A stretch of DNA of 15,385 nucleotides from UBA9732 sp963615565 (GCA_963615565.1 CAVEGR010000102.1:1-15385), one strand, 5' to 3'. Numbered from the stretch's first letter, positions 6,223-14,497 are shown. Notes: generated by a model not told the origin, from the letters alone. Translations and numbers: made by a program.

Positions 6223-8310
6223 ATGGCTTTAGCTTCAAAAGATATCAGAAATGTCACAATTGCGGGACATAACGGAACAGGTAAGACAGCTTTACTTGAA
6301 CAATTGCTTTATTACAGCAACGTAATTTCAAGAGCTGAACAAGTTGAATCTGGTAAGACAACCAGTGACTATACAGAAGAAGAGATTGCAAGAAAAATCT
6401 CAATTCACAGTGCTCTTGCAAATATTGCATGGCAGGGAAAGTCCCTCAATTTTATTGACGCTCCTGGTACAGCAGACTTCGTTGGAGAAGTTACTTGTGG
6501 CTTTAGAACATGTGAATGTGCCCTTTTGGTTGTAGACGCAAGAGATGGTGCTCAGATTGAGACAATCAAACTCTGGAGAAACCTCAACGGCAGAAATAAG
6601 CCAAGAGCCGTTTTTCTTAACAAAATGGAAAGAGAAAGAGTTGAGTTTGCAAAAACTTTTGCACATCTCAAAGAAGAATTTAAGACAACATTTGTTCCTG
6701 TAACAATTCCAATGGGCAACGGACCAGAATTTAAGGGCATTATTGATCTTATTGAAAATAAAGCTTATTTCTTCCACGCTGGACAGAAAGAAACAGTTGG
6801 CGAAATTCCTTCCGAATATGCAGATGAAGTAGAAGAATACAGAGAAATTCTCATTGAGGCTGCTGCAGAAGGTGCAGATGACCTCATGGAAAAATATCTT
6901 GAAGAAATGACTCTTGAGGCTGAAGAAATCCACAGAGGTGTTTGTGAAGGTCTCAAGAATAACGTTCTTGTTCCAGTTTTCTGTGGATGCACAGCAAATG
7001 GTGCTGGAATTACAAGTCTTCTTGACTTTGTTGCTGAAAACTTCCCTTCTCCAATTGGCGCAGAAGAAACAATCGTCAAGGAAGATGGCAGTGAAGAAAA
7101 ATACCCAATCAACCCAGATGGTCCAGTTGCAGCACTCTGCTTCAAGACAACAATTGACCAGTTCTCTGGAAAGCTTTCATTCATTAAGGTTGTAAGTGGA
7201 ACAGTTACTGGAGATACAGATCTCTACAACCCAGAACTTGGAAAGAAAGAGAAGCCGGGTAAGGTTTATAGAGCTGTTGGCAAGAAACTTATTGAGACAA
7301 ATGCACTTGTTGCAGGCGACATTGGTATTATCACAAAGAGCAATATTGCAACAACAAATTGCACGCTTCTTGGTAGCGCAGACATGAAGTTTACCTTCAA
7401 GCCACTGAGCTTCCCTAACCCAATTTACTCACTTGCAATTTCTGCTGCAGACAAAAAATCTGAAGACAAGATGAATGATGCTCTTCATAAAGTTACTGAA
7501 GAAGATCTTACATTCCAGGTTGCATACAATGAAGAAACAAAACAGTCCACAGTTTCTGGCATGGGTGAGCTTCACCTTAACATGATTTTGGACAAGATCA
7601 AAGAAAAGCAGAAGATTCAAATCAACACAAAGCTTCCACGTGTTCCATACAGAGAAACAATCACAAAGAAGTCTGGCATTGTTGAGTATGCTCATAAAAA
7701 GCAGTCAGGTGGACACGGCCAGTATGGTAAGGTCCTCATTGAGATTGCACCAATTGACAGAGGTCTTTATTACACATTCGATAATATCGTTAAGGGTGGT
7801 TCAGTTTCTAAGGGCTACGTTCCTGGAATTGAAAAAGGCCTACATGATCAAATGGAAGAAGGTTTCCTTGCTGGATATCCAATGGTTGACATTGGTGTTA
7901 CACTTGTTGATGGTAAAGAGCACCCAGTTGATTCTTCAGAAATGGCATTCAGACTTGCAGCTAAAGGCGCAATGAAACTCGCTATTGAGAAGGCCGGTCC
8001 TGTTCTTCTTGAGCCATTTGCAAAACTTTCTGTTTACATTGACAACCAATATCTTGGTGATATTCTTTCAGACCTTTCATCCAAGCGTGGCCGTGTTCTT
8101 GGACAGGAAGACCTTGGTGGAAACATGGTTCAAGTCAACGCTGAAGTTCCACAAGCAGAAATGCTCAACTACGCTATTGATCTTAAGTCAATGACATCCG
8201 GTACAGGTTCATTTGAACTAGCATTTGACCACTATGAAACTCTTGCAGGCAAGATGGCTGAAGATGTTATCAAAGCATCCAAGGCTGCTGCTGAGGAAGA
8301 AGCAAAGTAA
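6223..8310 (+). CDS. EF-G-like translational GTPase (EFG II type) with divergent G motifs
   Basis: A 695-residue EF-G paralogue with GGAGGG just upstream of the ATG. Domain architecture is full length. The P-loop is GHNGTGKT (15-22). Switch I is altered: KISIH (58-62) stands where RGITI is expected. The G3 motif reads DAPGT (79-83), so the catalytic His of DTPGH is replaced by Thr83. The G4 motif is NKME (133-136), with Glu for the guanine-reading Asp. In contrast, domain IV is canonical, with KQSGGHGQYG (493-502) and GYVPGIEKG-type sequences, so the ribosome-inserting tip is preserved. The EFG II subfamily is widespread but its role is poorly defined. This copy may bind GTP with slow or altered hydrolysis; that is inference. 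The C-terminal tail is Ala/Glu/Lys-rich. It is transcribed after fusB from a probable own promoter and ends in tandem hairpins. Confidence 0.88.
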   Translation: MALASKDIRNVTIAGHNGTGKTALLEQLLYYSNVISRAEQVESGKTTSDYTEEEIARKISIHSALANIAWQGKSLNFIDAPGTADFVGEVTCGFRTCECALLVVDARDGAQIETIKLWRNLNGRNKPRAVFLNKMERERVEFAKTFAHLKEEFKTTFVPVTIPMGNGPEFKGIIDLIENKAYFFHAGQKETVGEIPSEYADEVEEYREILIEAAAEGADDLMEKYLEEMTLEAEEIHRGVCEGLKNNVLVPVFCGCTANGAGITSLLDFVAENFPSPIGAEETIVKEDGSEEKYPINPDGPVAALCFKTTIDQFSGKLSFIKVVSGTVTGDTDLYNPELGKKEKPGKVYRAVGKKLIETNALVAGDIGIITKSNIATTNCTLLGSADMKFTFKPLSFPNPIYSLAISAADKKSEDKMNDALHKVTEEDLTFQVAYNEETKQSTVSGMGELHLNMILDKIKEKQKIQINTKLPRVPYRETITKKSGIVEYAHKKQSGGHGQYGKVLIEIAPIDRGLYYTFDNIVKGGSVSKGYVPGIEKGLHDQMEEGFLAGYPMVDIGVTLVDGKEHPVDSSEMAFRLAAKGAMKLAIEKAGPVLLEPFAKLSVYIDNQYLGDILSDLSSKRGRVLGQEDLGGNMVQVNAEVPQAEMLNYAIDLKSMTSGTGSFELAFDHYETLAGKMAEDVIKASKAAAEEEAK

Positions 8311-8316
8311 AGATTC

Positions 8317-8343
8317 ACTGGAGGTTTGCAAAATACCTCCAGT
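8317..8343 (+). other. Stem-loop after the EF-G-like gene
   Basis: A 9-bp stem ACTGGAGGT (8317-8325) / ACCTCCAGT (8335-8343) with a 9-nt loop begins 7 bp after the stop codon. It is followed only by TATTTAT, so termination would be weak. It may protect the 3' end or act together with the stronger terminator 24 bp later. Confidence 0.6.
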
Positions 8344-8366
8344 TATTTATAAGCAATTCCTTACAC

Positions 8367-8397
8367 AAAAGGCTGGGCACAATTCCCAGCCTTTTTT
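8367..8397. terminator. Bidirectional terminator between the EF-G-like gene and the PIN toxin gene
   Basis: The stem AAAAGGCTGGG (8367-8377) / CCCAGCCTTTT (8385-8395) has loop CACAATT. T runs follow the GC core on both strands: six T on the plus strand and TTTT on the minus strand. It therefore serves the convergent EF-G-like and toxin transcripts. The toxin stop codon (complement of 8396-8398) lies in the plus-strand T run. Confidence 0.88.
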
Positions 8398-8752
8398 ATG
8401 ATAAAAATGAGTTCAGTTTTTTATCAAAACTCAGAACACGCTGACCCAATACATTGTTATATGAAATCAACAAACAATCAACAAAATCTAGATTTGAGGT
8501 TTTAAAAACTTTAATGGCATAAAGGATAGCCATACCATTTTCTATTTGAACCTTTTTCAAGAGAGAGAAAAGAACTTTTGCAATATCATCTCTTGTAACG
8601 TTATATACTTTTAAGAGCACATAAACAACCTCAGCAAGAACCTCTACTGTGGTGCAACATCCTTTATCAATAACACTGCAAGCCACTAAGTACTGTTCTT
8701 CAATGTCCCTCAGTAGGTATCTTAAAATGACATTTGCATCAATTAATTCCAT
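8396..8752 (-). CDS. PIN-domain ribonuclease toxin (VapC-like)
   Basis: A 118-residue PIN-domain protein, predicted Mg2+-dependent RNase toxin. The start at 8752 (MELIDANVIL) is preferred over an upstream in-frame ATG at 8782. It has GGGAG (8759-8763) 6 bp upstream, and PIN domains characteristically begin with this strand. Conserved acidic residues are all present: Asp5 (IDANVIL), Glu41 (VLAEVVYVL), Asp89 and Asp92 (LDFVDCLL) and Asp110 (SFDKKL). The start overlaps the antitoxin gene by 14 bp, implying translational coupling. The RNA target cannot be read from sequence. The catalytic set is intact, so the toxin is likely functional. Confidence 0.88.
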   Translation of the reverse strand: MELIDANVILRYLLRDIEEQYLVACSVIDKGCCTTVEVLAEVVYVLLKVYNVTRDDIAKVLFSLLKKVQIENGMAILYAIKVFKTSNLDFVDCLLISYNNVLGQRVLSFDKKLNSFLS

Positions 8753-9026
8753 ATTTTTCTCCCACAGCAAGAGCCCAAGCATCCTTTTCTTTTTTAATCA
8801 AGGATGGATTTGCATAACTGTGAAGCATTCCACCTGCAGAATCTGGATAATTGCTTAATAAAATAGTTGATTTTGGAATAAATGGTAGACCATTTTGTGC
8901 TAGACTTTGAACCGCAAACATTCTTACTGCATCTGCAAACGAAAATCCCATATTTTCATATAAAGCTTCCACTTTCTCTTTGAGATCTGAATCAATACGA
9001 ATTTGAAGAACTGCATCTTTTGCCAT
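8739..9026 (-). CDS. RelB/DinJ-family antitoxin
   Basis: A 95-residue antitoxin. The start at 9026 (MAKDAVLQ) was chosen because GAAGGGG (9033-9039) precedes it by 6 bp; an in-frame ATG 54 bp further upstream would overlap the promoter region. Residues 1-50 form a ribbon-helix-helix DNA-binding domain: strand AVLQIRIDSDLKEKVEAL, then helix GFSFADAVRMFAVQSL and the NGLPF signature of RelB/DinJ proteins. The C-terminal part, with the stretch SLIKKEKDAWALAVGEKYG, is the likely toxin-binding tail. It is encoded directly upstream of the PIN toxin. It is expected to neutralise the toxin and repress the operon through the palindrome at 9046-9065. Confidence 0.9.
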   Translation of the reverse strand: MAKDAVLQIRIDSDLKEKVEALYENMGFSFADAVRMFAVQSLAQNGLPFIPKSTILLSNYPDSAGGMLHSYANPSLIKKEKDAWALAVGEKYGIN

Positions 9027-9043
9027 AAGAAACCCCTTCTCAT

Positions 9044-9073
9044 ATTGTATTACATTTGCAATACAGTTGTAAA
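9044..9073 (-). promoter_or_regulatory. Toxin-antitoxin promoter with palindromic operator
   Basis: On the minus strand TTTACA (complement of 9068-9073) and TACAAT (complement of 9044-9049) are 18 bp apart. The inverted repeat TGTATT (9046-9051) / AATACA (9060-9065), spacer 8 bp, lies between and over these elements and suits a ribbon-helix-helix dimer pair. The predicted start lies only a few bases before the Shine-Dalgarno, so the exact -10 may be shifted (TAATAC is an alternative). Confidence 0.55.
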
Positions 9074-9080
9074 GATTCAA

Positions 9081-11429
9081 CTAAAATTCTATAGAGGTTT
9101 TTGCAAAATCTAAATGAAAGCCATCAAGCTCTTTGAAAGAGACTACCCTATTATCTGTTTCAAAGCCTTTTGGAAGTGCAAATTCAACTTTACGGTCTTC
9201 AAGAGATTCTTTGCATCCAATTTTCTTGGCCTTAACATCTACACTGCCCTTTCCAGATGAACTATCATATGAAACTTTAATTTCCCAAAGATTATATAAT
9301 TCTTTCTCTAACCTTGTGGTACCATCATCTTCAAAGTAAGTATAAGAAAAGTTACCATCTTTAGGGACAATAAAGAATTGCAATTCTTTAAAGAAGCCTG
9401 TACGTAGCTTATCTACTATCTTTGATTTAGGAATTACAGAACCGGTCTTATAGAAATACCAATATTTATCCAATGGTGCTTCAAAAACTTTACAAGTCCC
9501 ACCGGTGTAAAACTTTTCTTCAAAAGGACTATACCAATCATCACCTTGAGGAAAATGCACTTCTACAGAAGTTTGGCCTTCATGTACAACTAAAGCTTTT
9601 AGAACACTAGAGCCAAAAAGAGAAACACTAGACATTGTACATAGATTAGTATCATACGGATATTCAAGTGCCAAAATACGCTCAATTGGATATCCTTGAG
9701 AAGCCTCATATGCACAGTTGTAAATATATGGCATATGTCTATAGTGATCTTCAATTGTGGCCTTAATATACGGAAATGTCTTAGCATCCTTCCATGGCTC
9801 AGTAGGCTTATCGTCTTCACGCCAAGAATGAATTACAAATCTACACTGAAAAACTGCACTTTGAGCACTTCTTACTAAGAGTTCATGGCTTGGTTCTTCT
9901 CCGTAAAATCCACCTAAATCATGACCAACATATGGCATACCACTTAAGGCTAACGTCATACCTTGAAGTTGGTTATATTTCAGCGTCTTAAATGTGCTTG
10001 TGTTATCACCAGTCCAAGTGCGAGCATAACGTTGAAGCCCTGCATATCCACTACGAGAATAAATCCAAGGACGCTTGTCTGGATTATGCTTTAAGAGCTC
10101 TTCATAACTAGCTTGAACCATTAAAACAGGATACAAAGTACGTGTATCAAACACTTTTAAGGCCGTATCCTCAAGTTCAAGCTCGTTGTTATCGTTCCAA
10201 ATTCCTTCTGCACCAAAAGAAATATATGCTTCATATAGCTTTTGCTTCCACCACTCTTTTGCCTGTGGATTTGCGAAATCAATAAAAGAAGCATTACCGC
10301 CCCAGAAGAATTCTACAATTGGATTTCCTTCATTATCTTTTACAAAATACCCCTTCTCTTTGAGCTCTTCATACCAAGGATGTGTAAGTAAAATGCCAGG
10401 TTTGATATTAAAAGTTAGATGATAACCTCTTTCTACTAATGAAGATATGAATTGTTTTGGATCAGGAAACTTGCGTCTATTCCAAAAAAATGAATAACGC
10501 TTACCATCATCGGCCTTAAGGTAGCCAGAAGAAACATACAGGCCCTCGCATGGGAGATTATGACTTTCCGTGTCCTGGAAAAATTTTTCCATGCGCTGTT
10601 GAGCATCATAGGCCTCCACGTAATTCATTGAGGAGCCTAGATATCCAAATGAGTAGAGCGGTGGAAAATTTGGCTTGCCCGTGATGAGGCAATAGTTGAC
10701 AATGATATCCTTGTAATCGTCCCCCAAGATGATGAAGTATCTAAATGGGCCACCAGAGATATCTGTGGAGAAGTAAATTGGACATTCTTTGCCAAAATCA
10801 AAACAATCTATGTGGCTTTCTGGGAAGTAAAGCCCAATTGCACTATTGGTTTGTGCATTATGCTTGATGAAAAATGGCACAGACTTATAGAGCGGATCCG
10901 AGTACTCTGCATCATAGCCCAGCGAGTCTCGGTTGTACATCCTATAACGCTTGCCCGCATGATTGGGATCACCACCCTTATCCCCCAAGCCATAAAAACA
11001 ATCATCTTTCTTCAATGGCCACGTATAACGCGCAAATGGAGATTCCTCGTGCCCAAGAAGTCTAAATTGCTCATGAGAGATAACGGTATCGCTGTTGCCT
11101 AAAGCCCCACCAAAGATAGTCTCTCCATCTTTTACCACCCCGATATTTCCATTTTCAGCATTTACTTCAATGTCCGCTTTTCCTATCTTAACCCGATATT
11201 TTTCATTATCACTGATAAATTGAGCTATCGTTTGCTCTTTATAGTCCCCAAGCAAATAATTGCTTGCATTTTGAAGATACTCAGGAGTCTTATATACATT
11301 AATCCTATACTCAACAGAAATTATGTCATCTCCCATATGAGAGATGACAATTGAACCATTCTCTGTGATTAATGTATTATGCTTACCTTCATTTACACAC
11401 GACAAAACCCTGCCAACCGTGAGTTTCAT
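9081..11429 (-). CDS. Glycoside hydrolase family 31 (alpha-glucosidase/alpha-xylosidase type)
   Basis: A 782-residue retaining alpha-glycosidase. There is no signal peptide, so it is predicted cytoplasmic, acting on imported oligosaccharides. The N-terminal beta-sandwich (to about 245) carries the GH31 segment FYGLGDKGG (145-153). The (beta/alpha)8 domain starts at FPPLYSFGYLGSS (255-267). The nucleophile motif reads GIWNDNNE with Asp413, a variant of the common WDMNE. The acid/base is Asp475 in TWTGDN. Arg459 (SRSGYAG) and GHDLGGF (502-508) line the active site. The C-terminal beta domains include YFEDDGTT. Sequence alone does not separate alpha-glucosidase from alpha-xylosidase or related activities. 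The ATG has AGGA (11437-11440) upstream, inside the end of the permease gene, with a 3-bp intergenic gap. It is the last gene of the ABC operon; no terminator is seen before the toxin-antitoxin promoter. Confidence 0.92.
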   Translation of the reverse strand: MKLTVGRVLSCVNEGKHNTLITENGSIVISHMGDDIISVEYRINVYKTPEYLQNASNYLLGDYKEQTIAQFISDNEKYRVKIGKADIEVNAENGNIGVVKDGETIFGGALGNSDTVISHEQFRLLGHEESPFARYTWPLKKDDCFYGLGDKGGDPNHAGKRYRMYNRDSLGYDAEYSDPLYKSVPFFIKHNAQTNSAIGLYFPESHIDCFDFGKECPIYFSTDISGGPFRYFIILGDDYKDIIVNYCLITGKPNFPPLYSFGYLGSSMNYVEAYDAQQRMEKFFQDTESHNLPCEGLYVSSGYLKADDGKRYSFFWNRRKFPDPKQFISSLVERGYHLTFNIKPGILLTHPWYEELKEKGYFVKDNEGNPIVEFFWGGNASFIDFANPQAKEWWKQKLYEAYISFGAEGIWNDNNELELEDTALKVFDTRTLYPVLMVQASYEELLKHNPDKRPWIYSRSGYAGLQRYARTWTGDNTSTFKTLKYNQLQGMTLALSGMPYVGHDLGGFYGEEPSHELLVRSAQSAVFQCRFVIHSWREDDKPTEPWKDAKTFPYIKATIEDHYRHMPYIYNCAYEASQGYPIERILALEYPYDTNLCTMSSVSLFGSSVLKALVVHEGQTSVEVHFPQGDDWYSPFEEKFYTGGTCKVFEAPLDKYWYFYKTGSVIPKSKIVDKLRTGFFKELQFFIVPKDGNFSYTYFEDDGTTRLEKELYNLWEIKVSYDSSSGKGSVDVKAKKIGCKESLEDRKVEFALPKGFETDNRVVSFKELDGFHLDFAKTSIEF

Positions 11430-11432
11430 ATT

Positions 11433-12287
11433 TTATTCCTTTAGCCCAGAAAGAGCCATTCCATTTATAATCTGTTTTTGAAAAATAACAAAGACAACCA
11501 TCATTGGAACCATTGTTACAACGCTCATTGCCATAATTGTTTGCCAGTCTACGTTAAACTGTCCTTGGAAAGTTGCAAGAGCAAGTTGAACTGTATATTT
11601 CTCTGTATTTCTAACAACAAGCAACGGCCACATATAATCATTCCATCTCCACAACGCGGAGAATATAGCCAAACAACTCATAATTGATTTTCCTGCTGGC
11701 AACATTATATGAACAAAAATTTGCCATTCTTTTGCACCATCAATTCTTGCACTTTGCATATACTCGTTTGGAATTGATAAGTAATGTTGTCTTACTAAGA
11801 AAATACCAAAAGGAGTTGCTGCAGGTGGAATAATTAAGCCCCAAAGAGAATTATATAAACCCATTCTCTTTACCATAATGAAAATAGGAATCATTAAGAC
11901 CTCAAGAGGAAGCATTAATGTTGCTATGAATGTTAGGAACAAAAAGTTTGAACCCTTGAATTTATACTTTGCAAAAGCATAACCACCCATAACACTAATA
12001 AGAACACACAGTAAAGTTGATAAAACAGTAACAATTGTAGAATTTTTAAAGAATGTTACCCAGTTTCCTGTTTTAAAAGCATTTACATAGTTAATTGGAT
12101 CAAAACTCTCCGGAAGAAAGGTTGGAGGATATTTAAATAGCTCTATATAACCTTTAAAAGAAGAGAAAAACATCCAAACAATTGGGAATAAGAAAACAAT
12201 AGAGAGTATTATTAAAATAAAATGTATTGGAATAGAAATTTGGTTTCTTTTAATAATACGTTTTTTTAAAGAAGGTACATTAGTCAT
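11433..12287 (-). CDS. ABC sugar transporter permease, MalG/CUT1 type
   Basis: A 284-residue inner-membrane permease with about six hydrophobic segments (roughly 20-42, 84-106, 114-138, 146-166, 202-222, 250-270). The cytoplasmic EAA-type loop that contacts the ATPase is at 175-199: EYMQSARIDGAKEWQIFVHI with the invariant Gly184, followed by LPAGKS. The C-terminus ends SGLKE, typical of MalG-type subunits. GGAGG lies 9 bp upstream of the ATG. The gene overlaps the preceding permease gene by 8 bp, implying coupled translation and a heterodimeric channel. The substrate is inferred from the neighbouring GH31 and CE15 genes to be an oligosaccharide. Confidence 0.94.
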   Translation of the reverse strand: MTNVPSLKKRIIKRNQISIPIHFILIILSIVFLFPIVWMFFSSFKGYIELFKYPPTFLPESFDPINYVNAFKTGNWVTFFKNSTIVTVLSTLLCVLISVMGGYAFAKYKFKGSNFLFLTFIATLMLPLEVLMIPIFIMVKRMGLYNSLWGLIIPPAATPFGIFLVRQHYLSIPNEYMQSARIDGAKEWQIFVHIMLPAGKSIMSCLAIFSALWRWNDYMWPLLVVRNTEKYTVQLALATFQGQFNVDWQTIMAMSVVTMVPMMVVFVIFQKQIINGMALSGLKE

Positions 12288-13170
12288 TAATAGAACCTCC
12301 CTTGTTTATCTTAAATTGGAAGATTGTAAAAACAGCCAATATAAATGTTAAAATGAAAGATTGTGTACATGCATAGCCCAGTTTAAATTTAGAGAATGCA
12401 GTATCATATATATTTTGAACAACAAACTTTGTAGCATCTCCTGGACCACCTCTAGTGAGAACTGAAACCATCCCGTAAGTTTTAAAAACACCAATAATAC
12501 CAGTAATTAACACTAAGAACAAAGTTGGTTTTAACAAAGGAATTGTTATATGAATAAATCTTTGAAATGGTGTAGCTCCATCCACTTCTGCTGCTTCATA
12601 GTAAGTTGTAGAAATATTCTCAAGTCCAGCCATAAAAATAATCATTGAGCCCCCAGTGCCAGACCATAAAGAAGCAAGAATCAATACAATAAAAGCTCCA
12701 GTTGAATTTGTCATAATACTAGCTTTTGGAAGACCAATTAATTCTATGAAATAGTTTATGCAGCCAGTTGAATCGCCAAATATAAATCTAAATCCAATAC
12801 CTACAACAATATATGATATCATTGAAGGCCAATAAAAAATAGTACGGTAAATTCCTTTTAGTTTACTGTTTTTTACAAGCTGATAGGCAAGAAACAATGG
12901 GAAAATAATTGCAATTGGAAGATAAATTACAGCATATTTAAACGTTCTAAGAATTGAGTTCCAATAATCAGCATCTTTAAAAATATCTATATAGTTTGCT
13001 AATCCTGTAAAAGTTGGAGATCCAATACCCTTCCAATCTGTAAACGATAATCCCAATCCATATATAAATGGAATAATTATGAAAATAAAGAAAATTAAAA
13101 AATTTGGTAAAATAAGAAGGTAAGGAAAAACCTTCATCTCTGTTGAATAAATAGAACTCTTTCTTTTCAT
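12280..13170 (-). CDS. ABC sugar transporter permease, MalF/CUT1 type
   Basis: A 296-residue membrane protein of the UgpA/MalF family. Hydrophobic segments fall at about 15-38, 78-97, 112-132, 158-182, 214-234 and 268-287. The EAA loop is YEAAEVDGATPFQRFIHITI (191-210) followed by PLLKP. The LTRGGPGDAT stretch (238-247) is common in this family. No clear Shine-Dalgarno precedes the ATG at 13170. An alternative start 33 bp inside the gene (MKVFPYLLI) is no better supplied. The gene is separated from the upstream binding-protein gene by 68 bp containing an 11-bp stem-loop. That stem may set a lower permease level relative to the binding protein. Confidence 0.94.
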   Translation of the reverse strand: MKRKSSIYSTEMKVFPYLLILPNFLIFFIFIIIPFIYGLGLSFTDWKGIGSPTFTGLANYIDIFKDADYWNSILRTFKYAVIYLPIAIIFPLFLAYQLVKNSKLKGIYRTIFYWPSMISYIVVGIGFRFIFGDSTGCINYFIELIGLPKASIMTNSTGAFIVLILASLWSGTGGSMIIFMAGLENISTTYYEAAEVDGATPFQRFIHITIPLLKPTLFLVLITGIIGVFKTYGMVSVLTRGGPGDATKFVVQNIYDTAFSKFKLGYACTQSFILTFILAVFTIFQFKINKGGSIND

Positions 13171-13194
13171 ACTAATAAATCTGTCAGAACTACA

Positions 13195-13220
13195 TTGTCA
13201 GAGGCCAAAGCCTCTGACAA
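13195..13220 (-). other. Intercistronic stem-loop between binding-protein and permease genes
   Basis: An 11-bp perfect stem TTGTCAGAGGC (13195-13205) / GCCTCTGACAA (13210-13220) has a 4-nt loop. It begins 19 bp after the binding-protein stop codon. No T run follows on the minus strand, so it is unlikely to terminate efficiently. Such hairpins after malE-like genes often protect the upstream message from 3' decay and lower downstream expression. Confidence 0.75.
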
Positions 13221-13238
13221 ACACAAAATATTACCTAA

Positions 13239-14489
13239 TTACTTTCCCATGAAAGTATTAATATTGTTATCAATCTTTGCACACAATTCAGATACTGTCA
13301 TTTCTCCGCTAATAACCTTTGGCCAGTCATAAGTGAGATCTGTGCCAAAAGCTGCTGAAAGTCCTGGATAACCCCAGTCAAAAGCACCTTCATTTCCAGT
13401 GTTAGCAAGTTCGTTTGCAAACACAGCAAAATCTTCTGCGCAATAAGCATAATCAAGTTCAGCGCAGTCCAGTCTTGGAGAAACAAACATTGCTTCCTCA
13501 CAATAACGCTTACTCTGTTCTTTTGATGTTACCCAAAGAATAAAATCAACTGCTTCCTGTTCATAACCAGAACCTTGAATAGCTGCTAATTGTTTTCCTC
13601 CTGGTGTTGAAGATCTTTGAACATCGTATGGCATATATGTTGCACACCATTCAAACGCTGTAATGTTTTCATGATAATTCTGGAGATTCCAGTTACCAGA
13701 AAGATGAGCAGCAACAAGGCCACCTCTGAAAAGAATACCTGCATCTTCAAATGTAATCCAAGGATTTGGATTGATAAGTTTTTCATTGAACATATCCAAG
13801 GTATAGTTAATTGCTCTTACGCTGTTTTCGGAAGAGAAATTACCACCATTTTCATTTGCGAAACTTCCACCAAATTCATAAAGCATTGTGGACCATCTAT
13901 GAGTAGCATTGTCAATAGCCATTGCATATTCAAGTCCATTAGCTTCTTTAACTTTTCTGAGTGCTTCACGGAATTCATCCCATGTCCAAATATCATCTGG
14001 ACCACTAGGAAGTTCAACACCTGCCTTATCAAACATTGTTTTATTAACAATAAGGCCATTTGCTGTTACATCTGATGGAACACTAATGATTGCACCGTTT
14101 TTTACATAATATGATTCAATAGAACTAATAAACTGACTCTTGAGAGCTTCTCCATCTGTATATTTTGAAAAATCTACAAATGCCTCATAGCAGTTATTGC
14201 TAATTCCTTCAGTAGTTCTTGTAATTGCAGGAGCTTCTCCTCCTGCAACAGACATCATAATCTTTTGACTCATATCATTAAATGGAACTTCAATTAGATT
14301 AATTTGAATATCTGGATGCATCTCTTCGTATTCATCAATAAGTTTCTGCATTGCAATGCCCTCGTTTCCATCTGACCACCAGAACATATCCAATTTTTTA
14401 ACCTTTTTTGAACTCTCAGATGAACCATTTGCAAATGCAAAAGAAACAGTAAGAGCAACTACAAATAAAACTGTCAAAAGTTTTTTCAT
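13239..14489 (-). CDS. Extracellular sugar-binding protein of ABC transporter (family 1)
   Basis: A 416-residue periplasmic solute-binding protein. Residues 1-20 form a classical signal peptide (MKKLL, hydrophobic core, AFA) with likely cleavage before NGSSESS. There is no lipobox Cys at that point, so it appears not to be a lipoprotein. The mature part begins with a strand VKKLDMFWWSD, then HPDIQINLIEVPFNDMSQKI (58-77), GEAPAITR and WTWDEFREALRKVK, all typical of the UgpB/MalE-like family. Several Cys occur in the mature chain, unusual for the family. It would deliver sugar to the permease pair encoded next. The upstream leader has GGAGG 24 nt from the ATG, with a 6-bp hairpin in between. 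Ligand is not deducible from sequence; context suggests a plant-polysaccharide oligomer. Confidence 0.94.
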   Translation of the reverse strand: MKKLLTVLFVVALTVSFAFANGSSESSKKVKKLDMFWWSDGNEGIAMQKLIDEYEEMHPDIQINLIEVPFNDMSQKIMMSVAGGEAPAITRTTEGISNNCYEAFVDFSKYTDGEALKSQFISSIESYYVKNGAIISVPSDVTANGLIVNKTMFDKAGVELPSGPDDIWTWDEFREALRKVKEANGLEYAMAIDNATHRWSTMLYEFGGSFANENGGNFSSENSVRAINYTLDMFNEKLINPNPWITFEDAGILFRGGLVAAHLSGNWNLQNYHENITAFEWCATYMPYDVQRSSTPGGKQLAAIQGSGYEQEAVDFILWVTSKEQSKRYCEEAMFVSPRLDCAELDYAYCAEDFAVFANELANTGNEGAFDWGYPGLSAAFGTDLTYDWPKVISGEMTVSELCAKIDNNINTFMGK

Positions 14490-14497
14490 ACCTTTTC

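Noticed and set aside
8722..8782. Upstream toxin start (MLGLLLWEKN extension)
   Set aside because: The extension lies deep in the antitoxin coding region with no ribosome binding site, while GGGAG directly precedes the ATG at 8752 and PIN domains begin there.
13617..14075. 152-residue plus-strand open frame opposite the binding-protein gene
   Set aside because: No ribosome binding site and a Phe/Ile/Cys-rich composition typical of an antisense shadow; the opposite strand encodes a clear binding protein.
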